Virus record (IMG/VR): IMGVR_UViG_3300008267_000027
Location: 1-64,000 of that record
Direction: 5' to 3' (one strand)
Length of the DNA: 64,000 nt
Source of the DNA: a virus
The stretch's first letter is position 1. Each line of letters opens with the position of its first letter. Shown in pieces: positions 44,801-56,800 of the stretch. The position numbers were made by a program, and so were the translations under genes. The notes below the pieces were generated by a model that was given only the letters and a program-made list of their open reading frames with translations, did no database searches and was not told where the DNA came from.

Positions 44801-47800
44801 ACTATAAAAAAGCAACAGAGAAAAAAGCTAAGGAAAAGGAAGCTGCTAAGAAAAAGGATGAGGGTGAAAAGGGTAAAAAAGAAGAAGGTAAAAAACCTAC
44901 TCCTCCTGTAAAGAAAAAGACTGAAGAAGAAACTAAGGAAGAAGAACCTGAAGAAGAGGATCTACCAGAAGAGGAAACTGAAATGGTAGAAGAAGGTACT
45001 TATGACCCTGAAGCTACTTATATAAATGACTACTTTAAAATTCCTTTAAGAAAAATAAACTACAAGATTAAGTGGGCTGACAATGGTCAAATAGCATATG
45101 CTACATGGAGTTTTGTAGGTTCTAAAGAAGCACCTAATGTTGAAAGATCTGTAAATACAATACAAGACTTAGAAGAGATTCTCAGACTTAAAACTTTAAT
45201 GGATTACCTTACTAAAGTTCAAAAGGTTTATAAGGTTGAAATTACTGATACAGAGGTTTTAACTTATGGAAGACCTGGAAGTAAACAACAATCTAAAGAG
45301 TATAAATATACAGGTGTAATACCTGCTATATTTTCTAAAACAGAAGAAGTTCCATTCTTTTATGATTTACTATCAGAAGACGCTAAGTATGATTTTGATA
45401 ATGACTTTTTTACAGAAGAAATTACCGATTTAGAGGATAAAAATAAAAAAGATTTTGAGGAGATTAGAGTGTTAGTTAAAAGCGGAATTAATGATGTTCT
45501 TGATTCTGTTAGAAAAGCAATTGCTGATAAAACAGCAGCAATGAAAGAGGTGCGTACTGTAGATCAGAAGTTTATTACATCCTCTACTAATATGGTAAAA
45601 ATATTTACCATGAAAGATGAGACTAGAGAAAATATGCAAAAGGCTGTTTTCTCTATGAGCAAGGATGAGATAAAAAGTAAAATGACTGGTAAGATTGAAA
45701 AGATTAAACCAGGTGCACCAGAGGTAGTATTTGATAAAACTAGAAATAAGGTAAGACTAAGAGTATTACGTCAAAGTCCTGCTGTAGCTTCAACTATTTT
45801 AGTTGATGGTAAAGCTATAGGCTATCCTACATATCCTGATGTTTACACATTTGAAATTGATGGTGTTATAAAAACTGCAAATGAACTAACTAAAAAAGAG
45901 TTTTATTTGTTTGCACAAGATACAGTTAGCTATGAAGACTACATGGCAAACTATAATACCAGCATGTCTGTGTATAATGCGTTTGCTGATTTATTAGATG
46001 ATAATAAATCTGTTCAAGTTACTAATGAAGATCTTCAAAAAATATTTGATATCACTCCTGTATTTGGAGATTATGCTTTTACTAAGAATAAGATTACCCT
46101 ATCTAAGTTGGAGAAGAATGGTACTAAACTAATAGGAGTAATTGATAAAAATAATGTAGCTGAAGCTATTGTTCCTGGTAAGAGTCTTACTGAGGTTGCA
46201 AATAATCGTGCTATTATAAATAACTATATAAATACACTAGAGACAGATTCTGCAACTGGTGAAATAAAAAAGTTTACAAATCAAGGTAGATATATTGCAG
46301 TGTATACATTACCTAATGGTAAACCTGCATTTGTTGAAGTTACATCTGCTAACTTAGAAGAAGATGGTTTAGATACAGTGTTTTCTGATATAGCTGAGAG
46401 ACTTCAAAAAACATATAATGAAAATGTAGTAGCTGATAAGTCTGGTAAAATTGAAGAAGTAAAAAATAAAAACTTCAATCGTGGGTTTGATACCTTCACT
46501 GAAGAGAGTGGTAGAATGCCTTTCTATATTGCTATACCACAAAATCCTCAGAAACCAGATGCTCTATCTTATAATATAACTCTTACAGTGACAGCTAATG
46601 GATCGTTAGTTGTTCAGTTTGTTAACACACAAAGTAAAGATAAAGAATATCACAAAGCGTATGTTGAAGTTAAATATGATGAGAAGGGTAATCCTGACAT
46701 TGAAGACTTTAATGATATGCTTAGTAAGGTTAATGCAGAGATTGTTAATTATAATGGTGATAATAAAGAAGCAGATCTTCCAATATTAAAAGCTGAATAT
46801 TTTAAAGAGTCTATCCCTAAAGCTGCTAAGTTTAGTGATATGGCTGAACAAGTGACTAATGTTTCTGAGAATATTTTTCAGAACACTCACATGATATTCA
46901 CTCCTGCATCAGAACTTACACCAGATGTAGATGCTGCAAGCAGAAAGACTGGTAAGAAAACAACTATAAAAAGTTCTACTACTGAGGATCCTCTTTTACC
47001 AGTTTTAAGTATTGATGTCTTAAAAGATTTAAAACAAGCAATACTAGACGCTAAAAATATAACTGATTTAGAGGATATGTTTGAAGAAGCTATGACACCT
47101 TCTTCTGAGGCTGATTTTGAAGCATGGGTTAATGTAAAAGAAAATATTGAGTTTATTCAAAATGACCCAAGTATATTAGCTAAAATTCAATCTGCAAAGA
47201 GTCAAAAAGAATTACAAGAAATTTCTCTTAGATATTCTCTTTTAGCTTATTTAGATGCTAAGATAAAAGAGATTGAAGGTGCTCAACCTGCTGAACCCCC
47301 TAAAAAGAAAAGAGGTGGTCTTGGATTAAGTGGTATTAAAGTAGATAAAAATAAATTAAGACAACAAGCAGCTAGTGAAAATGTAGAGGATAAAGATACA
47401 GAAGAAGAAAAGAACTCTGGTAAGATTGCAACTACCTCTGATAATAAAACAGCTCAAGAGATTAATGATCAATACTTACAAGATAAAGCTGAGCTAGAAA
47501 GTAAGTTTGTTAAAAATAGTGTTGTTACAGATGCTGTAGAATATGATAAAGCTATTACAGAACTAGAGAAGCAATTTAAAAAGGACATTGAAAGTCTAAA
47601 ACCTAAGAGAGTACCCAGACTTAAAATAGTTGATAGAGCTGAATTTGATGATGTATCTGTAGAAGATATAGATAAGTTTAGGTTGTGGATGAAAAAAACA
47701 CTACCTACTATTGATGTAGATGCTGATATGGTAGCTGAGAATCTAGTAAACAATCGTGTTGTTGTTGGTAGATTTTTAGCATATGTAAAGATGACTGCTA

Positions 47801-50800
47801 ACGGACCAGAAATAAAAGGTAGTATTCAAACTAGTAAAGAGGCTGCTTTTAAATATCATGAAGCTTTCCACGCAGTATTTAATTTGTTCTTAACTGATGA
47901 ACAAATAGATAACCTATTAACTTTAGCTAAATATGAAGTTAATAAAAAACTAAAGAGTGAAGGTAAAGTGCTATCTGAGGAAGTTGAAAAAATGAGAGAT
48001 GAGCATCCTAGTTATGCTGAAATGTCTACTGAAGAATTAACAGACAGATATTTAGAAGAGTATTTAGCAGATGACTTTGATACATTTAAGATGGATCAAT
48101 CTGCTCCTGGGATACTTGGTAAGATTAAACAAGTGTTTGCTAAGCTACTAGACTTTATTAATTCATTATTAGGAAGACAATCTGAATTAAAAACTTTCTA
48201 TAAAGAAATTGACAAGGGTAAGTTTGCTAATGCTAATGTTCAAAGTAATAGATTTACTAAAGACTTAGCATTAAACAATAATCCTGTTATTGAGAAATAC
48301 AAAATTAAATATGGATATAAGGCTATAGAAACTCTTAATGGAGAAACTATAATGACTCCTCAATATGTTACTGAATCAGATTCACAAAGAATCATAGGAG
48401 CTGTAGTTAATTCATTCTTACATCGTACTGCTAAAATGCCTGAGTATAATAAAGCTAGAGTACTTGATGGTATTTTAGAAGATATGATGAAACTATACCA
48501 AATAGGTCCAAAGTATAATAATCTATCTATAGATAAACTTAATAGACTTAGAATGTTCAGAGATATCTTTACTAGCTCAGAAGCTAAAGAAGATATTAAA
48601 AAGAATGCAAACGTGTTCTTAGATTTAATGGGATACACTCAAGATTTAGAAGATGATACAGAATATGAAAATGCTTTAGAAGATGAGGGTGAAAGAGCTA
48701 CAACAGAAAAGTTTGGTGAAAAATTTGCTCAAGGTGGTTTTAAATCATTCTCTAAATATGCTAGACAATATATTCAATCAACCACTTATGAAAAACAAGA
48801 TGAGTTTGGTAATCAGTATTTAGATGAACAAACTCAAGAACCATTAGCATTTGGTGTTAATGCTGGCGTTATTTATAATGGTATGGTTAAGTTGATGAGT
48901 GGCGTTACTACAGAAGAGAAGTTTATACAAAGACTTATACATTTTAAAAATGCTGCTAGTGAACAAACTGTAGCGTTTATAAATAAATTCTTAGAAGATA
49001 CAGGAATAAATGAAGAGTCTGATTACACCCCTGTTAAAAATAAGAGATTATTTAATGCAATCTATAAACCATTTACATTATTTAATGTAAGCTATAGAAG
49101 TTATTTAATTGATCCTAAAACTGGTAAGTCTAAGAGTATCCGTGCTAATATGAGAGATGCTGCTAGTAATCAGTATAATCAATGGCAAAACAACTTTAAT
49201 AGCAACTACCAAGACCAGTGGACTGAGAAAAAACAGAAAAGGGTATTAGAGTTGATGACCAGTATTAATGATGGTTTAAAAGGAGAGTTTGCAATAACAG
49301 AAGAAGAGTTTTTAGAAAAAGCAAAAGAACTAAAAGAACTTGAAAGACTTAGTGGTATTAAAATAGTATTTGAATATTATAAGTATTCAGCTTTAGCTAC
49401 TCTTAGAGAAAACAGTAAAAGAACTGCATCACCATTAACTAAAGAACAAATAGACTTTGTTAAATCATTTGAAGGTGTTCCTGTATTACTTTCAGAAGAT
49501 ATATCTGAAATAATGATTACTTTAGGTAAAAAAGAAAGTCCTTTTATTACGTTTGACGATGTTGTTGTAGATAATACACCAGCTGGTCAAGAAGAAGATA
49601 ATAACTATGATTCAGATGAAGATGAACCAGATGAAGTAGTTAGTGATGAGGACAAAGCTGATGATGCTGTTAAGTATGAAAAGCAGATGAATAAAGGAAA
49701 CAGGAGTAGACTTATGCGTATAGCAGAAGGTAACTCTATGTTTGATGAAACTGTTCTATCATCTTCTTGGTTGAACTCTGAATTTGAAACAGTATCTTCC
49801 CACCAATTGCCTAACTTTCATTTAGCTTATTTAGAAGATACAATTAAAAATCCAGCAGCTTTAGAAAAAAAGATAATGGAGGATCCATTCTTAATGGATA
49901 GTTATATAGGTCAAGAAATTCTAAATAATGGTGAGTTTAGACAAATGCTAAACAGACTTCGTATTGATCGTATAGATGGTATCACTGCTAGAAAACTTAC
50001 AGAACTTCAAGATGGAACTGTATTAGCTAATACTAAATTACAAGTTAACAAACGTGATGGTATTACCTATGGTAAATTTCAAGATAGAGAATTCTTATTA
50101 ACAAACATGTTAATGTATCTTGAAGATAATGAAGTTATACGTAAAGCAGGTGGTGAAGAAATAGTAGCTAGTAGACATCTTATTCGTGTAATTGAATCTA
50201 AGAATACAGGGGATACTATTAACATGCCTGTTATCAGTGCAGTAGTTGGTAAAGGAAATAAACTAAGACTATCTGAAGAAGCAGAAAAAATTTGGATGCA
50301 AGAGTTTATGGCTGAGTTTAACAGAATAAACAGAGTGTGGAGTGAAAGAAATAATCCTGAAAGAGATATCATAGATAATTATAATGACTTTGATAATCCT
50401 AATAGTCAAATGAGAGGTGTTAAGTTTAGAACCTTTGAAGACTTTTTAGGACCTAAGATGGAGGAGTATAGAGCAATAGCTATGAGTGATAATCCTGTCT
50501 TAAATGCAAGACAGAAAGATCAGCTTGTAAAAATATTTAATGAATACTTATTAGGTGATGAAGAAAATGGTGGAATGGTTGATGAGTTTATTTATATGCT
50601 AGATGATGCTGGTATTATTAAAGTGATGCCTGGTGGTAAGATTATGAATAAAATGTTACCTGCAGAGATATACGGTGTAAAAATGAAGAACCCTACAGAT
50701 AGGATGAATAAACTGTTTTTAGGTACTGACTTCAAAGCTAATCTTGCTCAGATCTTTATTAATGATTATTTGAATACAATCTCAATTAATAAATTATACT

Positions 50801-53800
50801 ATGGTGATCAGGCAATGAGTCTTATTGATTTTGTTGACTCTGTTAAACGTGCTGCTGGTGCTGCAGGTTCTGGACACCATATGGCTACAAGTTTGATAGA
50901 TGAAAGTCTTGGTATAAATCATTCTCATCAGAATTCTCATGCTATCACTCATATTGATCCTATATATGAAGGAAAGTATTCTAAATCTAAAAAACAAAAG
51001 TGGTCAGATGGTCAAACTTGGAGTACTGTAAAAACAGCTAGGTATAATGCTTTTGGTTTAGGTAGACTTGATGAATACAAAGCTCAGATATTTGATAAGC
51101 TAGAAAGAGGTGTTCCTCTCACTGCAGAAGAAATCTTTGGTATAAATGGTACTATTGAAAACAATGCTCAGCTTAAGGTTGAGAAACTTGTATACTTTGA
51201 TGGTAAACAATATATCAAAACCTCTGTATTCTTCTTAACAAAAGAACTCACTTCTCAACTTAAACTATCTGCTAAAAGAAAAATTGATGCTTTATTAGCT
51301 AAAGCAGCTGAGAGTAAACTTACTGAGAAAGAGTATTTAGAAGAAGCATATGCTTTACAGAGAGATAACAATAACTGGATAGCTCGTCCTGGTCGTGAAA
51401 TACTTCATAACAAAAGAGTTGAGATGGAGAAGTTTCAGGATGAAAATGCTACCACTGTATATTCTTTCCCTGCGTCAGCTTCTAAAATGATGAAGAGAAA
51501 TGTCTCTCAGTCATTAGAAGACTTTGCTGTTTCACAAAAACAAGCTTATAAACTTGATAATAGATACATGCGTTTACAGTTGGAGAATACTACCAATAAG
51601 AAAGGTGGTATTAATGATTCTACTCAGATGCAAAATATCATTGATGCTGAACAAAACCCTAACACTAAAGTAACATATAAAGGTGAATCAGGAGTTAAGG
51701 TTAAAGATGTTATTAAAGATTACCAAGAAGCTCTAGCTCAAAAAGCTAAGGTATCATATCTCTTAGCTCGTAATAGTATTTTCTCTTTTGAAGATGCATC
51801 TAAAGAGTTTGAAGTTTCTGTAAAAGGTGGTGAGGTAACTCCTAAGCTTGCTAAGTTTCAGAAGAAGGCTATTGAAAACTTGAAAAAGAGTGGTGCATCT
51901 CAACAACTTCTTGAGTTCTTTGAACTGCAAAAAGATCCTGAAACAGGAGAAGAGACTCCATCATATGACCTTAATAGTCCATATACTAGAAAAAAGTATG
52001 AGCAGTTATTCTTAGCATACTTTAGAAAAGATGTTTTACAACAGCGTACTCCTGGTCAAGCCCTTACATTAACATCAGACTGGGGAGCTTACCCATTAAA
52101 GAGAGCTAAAAGAATTTTAGATGGTAAGGTGGTTGAATGGGAAGTTGTAAGAGTGGATCAACAAGAGGTTAGTGGTAAAGAGTACAGACCTATGTCTGAC
52201 AGAGAAAAACTAGAGAATAAAGTTAGTATAGAAGAAGGTCAACTTACTGATGAAGAAAGATATGAAATGTTTGTACGTGGAGAAAAAATTCCTAGTGGAG
52301 TAGATGACTATGAGTTTTTCCATAAGAGCATAGATGATGTTACAGAAGTTGGTCAACTGTTTACTGACAGATTACGTCACAACTGGCCTGTATATGATGA
52401 AGCAGGAAACGTCACAGGATATAAGAGTGAGTTTATGATGCCTCATCATTTTAAAGAGAGTATGGAAATTGGTCCAGATAATGAACTTCCTCAAGACATT
52501 CTTGAAGCATTTGCTGCTCGTATCCCAGGTCAGGATAAACACTCTGCTGCTAGTTTAGATCTTGTAGACTTCCTACCTGCACACTATGGTTCAATGACAA
52601 TGCTTCCTAGAGAAGTAGCAGAGATCTCAGGTGCGGATAATGACGTGGATAAGGCATATACACAGTTCTCTGATTTTTATGTAAAAAGAGACAGAGAAGG
52701 AAACCCTGAGTTTATAAAATATGGTACTGCAGTTGAAGATGCTGATAGATTTGTAGAGTTTTTCTTATGGAACATTGCTAATAATAAAAATCTAAACAGT
52801 GAAATTAGAGATATAAAAGAGGGTGATGAAAACTATAAGAAAATAAAAACTCTATTAGATAAACTCTATATAGCAAAAGAACACATCTTAAATTATAAAA
52901 AAGCTGGTCAAGAGTATTTAGAAGAGCTTCATCAAGTGGATAGAGCTATTACGTTTATGTCTAAAGTAGATAACTTAGATGAAACCTCTGATGCTTTAGA
53001 AGAAGATTATATACTAGCTGAATATAATAAAGTAAGAGGTCGTGCTGCTGAATTTGTTAAAGAAAGAATTTTAAAACTAGATGATTTAATTTCTGATATA
53101 ACAAGAGAAGTTAGAAGATCAGGTAGTAATATATCTGTGGTTAAAAACAGAATAAATGAGGTTAAGCGTGAAAAACTTTTAATAGAAAGAGTTATTCAGA
53201 TGGAAGCTATGGAGAATTTAAATCTTCCAACTGATGTTGAACAATTCTTAGACTTTGAAGATAACCTAAATGGTGAAGTTAATATTGGATCACTTAACAA
53301 TACTATACTTGAAGCTAAAAGAGTTCTACTTACTAATGATTACATGCAAGAAGATGACAGAGCATTTGAGGTAGCTGATCAGGGTGTTCTTGAAGATCTT
53401 GAAAAAGATAAAGATATTGCTCCATATACAACTCCAGATAGCACAATTGATAATGATAATTATGTAGGTAAAACTTTAGCACAGCGTAATAACAAAGAAG
53501 GTTCTAGAAACATTGGTTCTGTGGTAAATGGTCAGATGTCTAATTTATTCTTAATGAAGAATAATGTTAAATTTAGACGTAAAGATGCAGATAAAGCAAA
53601 TCAAGTTTACATACTTTCTATTGATGGTACTGAGTTTGATACCTATGCTAATGAGCGTAAAGCACTGATTACAGATGACTATGAAGTTGTACCTAACTTT
53701 AAGAGTAAGAAAACTAGACGTGTAATGAATGCTGGTTCTGGATATGTATCAGTAATGACGGATAATGCTAAAGATAGACGTTCTGCTAAGTTTAACCTTA

Positions 53801-56800
53801 ATATTAATGCAGCAGCTATAGCAATGGATTTAAATGGTAGAGGAATCCCTGATAAACTTATAGCAGCATTAATGTTGAATAGAAATGTTAAAGCATATTA
53901 TAATAAACTTAAGGATGAGAAGTATGCTATCAATCAAAGTGAACAAAGAACATCTAAGAAAAAGATAGCTGCTGAAATGATGGAGTCTTTAATTAAAAAA
54001 GCAGGTGGTGATAAAGCTGAGATTAAACCTTTAACAGCAAGGATGATTTTAGATGGTATTAGTAATCCTACGCCTGAAACAGACTTGTCTATATTTCATC
54101 ACTTTTTAAATATAGAAAAACAATCTAAAGCTCATGGTGTACTTGCTCAGATTCTTAAATTGACCAAAGGACCTACTGCTGATATGAATGATTGGGATAG
54201 TTTGATAGCTGATGCTTATACTTATCTAGGTGTGGGTATGACAAATGAACAGTTTGAAAAGTCTGATATACCATTTGATGTTAGAAAATTGGTATTAGAA
54301 TCAAGTCCTGTTATAGCAATGTATTGGAAGATTAATTCTCAAATACATGATGAAATAGGAAAAACTGTTTTGATATCACGATCTAAAATATTTAAGGCTG
54401 CTAAGAATGCAATATTAGGTCAGATGCGTATCCAGTATTCTTTAGCTGAAAAAGTGGAGTCAAAACTAGAGAACACTCTTATAATGTATTTTGCTTTAAG
54501 AGGTTATATAAAAACTCTTAGAACATATGATGATGAGCTTCTAACCGTATTAGATAACAATCTAGTGTATGGTACACACAAAGGTTCTGAAAATATAACA
54601 GATATAATTAAAGAAGCTAGAAGAAATAATCCTGATAACTACTTGATTAATAAGTATTTAAGATTAACACCTAAAACAGTAATGCAGGGTGGTAAAGAGA
54701 TTATTAATAAGGACAATAAGAAAAAGATTCATACACTTGAGCCTTCTACATATGGAGTGTTAGATGATTATATGATGCAAAAGATCCATGATAGTTTTAT
54801 GGATTTATATGAGAAGGATAGAAAAGCAGCACTCTCTATATTTGCTTATAGTATTATTAAAGATGCTACACTCTTTTCTCCTAATGGTATCATGCATATT
54901 TTCCCACCACACTTGTTTAAAGAATTGATGGGAGATGTAATGTTTAATGTAGGTACTATATTTAAGAAAGATAATCTTGAAGAGTATTTATCTCAGGGTA
55001 AAAAAGCTAGAGATTTTGCAAACTTATTTGATGGTACATTTAAAGAAGTTGTTGCAGACTTTATGGAAGGATACTTGAGACACGTTGAAACAAAATATCA
55101 TTTAAAGACTTTCAATGTGTCATCTCCTGAAGTAACCGATAAAAAAAATAAGAAGAAAGAAGAAGAAGAAAAAGATTTACCTATTAGATTTACTGTGGAT
55201 GAGGTTGGTAAGTTAGATAGAAATCAAATAATAGTTGATTTGTTTACTAATGTTAAACCTACAAAAGTTAAATATAAAAAGAAAGCTGAAGAAGATCCAG
55301 ATTCTGATGAAGAGTCAAATGTAGAAGAATCTTCAAAAGCAAAATATAAATTAGATGCTAAAGCTAAAAAACAGCTTGGAGATAATATCAAAGCTTTAAA
55401 AAAATTCCCTTATAGTTTATTTGTAACAAATGATGATCAGGGTAATATTGGTTTACAACTTCCTTATTCTTTTAAAGTAAAAACAAGAAAGGGATTTGAT
55501 GTTTATGTTCTTCAAAATATAACTAAGATATCAGATCAAGATAAGATGGAGAATGCAAGACTTGCTGATGTTCTTACAGATAATTTTAATATTGTTGCAC
55601 CAAGGGCTATATACAAACTTGTAGAAGCTGAAGGTGCATACGGTACCACTCCTATAGGTAGAGTTTTTGGTGAGGTTCCTACATACAGCAGTATTAATGA
55701 TCCAGAACTTATAGCAGCTGAAAAGAAAGCTCTAGAAGAAACTCCTACTGAAGAAGTAGAAGAAGATGATGAAGAGTCTGATTTAGATGTAAGTAGTCCT
55801 GATAAACCTTTAAAAAGACCATCTAATGTAGATGAAGAAGAAGAACCTATGGCTCAAAAAAGAGATATATCTTTTTTGAAATCTAAAGGAATATCAGTAT
55901 CTTTGAAAGGGGGTGAGTATATTTATAAAAAGAATGGTAAAGTTTATGAGTTTAACGGATCTCCTAGAGAACTTGCTGACTTTTTTGATGAAGATGGTAA
56001 ACTAAATGAAAAAATATCTGGTAAAAAAGTAGCAGGTGGAAAAGAACTAAAGTCTTCTAAGAAAAAGTTTTATGATCCTGCTTACTTTCCAGGTGGTAAA
56101 AAAGGTAAAAGAACTGGATACATTCCTACTGTAAGTAAATTACAAAAGATTGAAGATGATGAAATCACTCAAAAAATGGTTGATAAACTTTTAGAGCAAG
56201 ATGACATATCTACAATTACTCATTATGATGGTAAGAAGTTTGTTAAATACATTGGCAGTAAGTTCAATCAATATGGTATATATAAAACTAAGGTTGAGGG
56301 AATGAGTGCTATTAATTTAATCAGATCTGGTATTAAAACAGAAATTAATATTGGAGTTAAAGAACATATCAGAGATATTAATGAGCTGTTTGTTATGGAG
56401 GATACTGAGCAAAACTCACCTACATTTGGAGAACAAGTTCTTTTACGTGCAGTGACAGCTCCTTATAAATCAAATAAGAAAAGCTTTAATGCACATCAAG
56501 GTTGGGACAGCTCTGTATGGGAAAACAGAAAAGATATGATTAAAAAATACAATGAGCTTTCTTTTAGATTTGAATATGTTGGTGATATAGTTGATGGCGA
56601 ATTGGTATTACCTGAAGGAACTCCTGTAAAGACAAAAGAGAAAAAGACCACCACTCCTTCTAAAACTGAACAGACTAAAAAACCTGTACCAAGTGCATTT
56701 AAGAAAGATACATATGAACCAGAGGCTGGGTCTATTCAAGAGACTATCACAAACAGACTTGAAGAAACAATGTCTGAGTCAGCTAGAGAAGCAGGGTATC

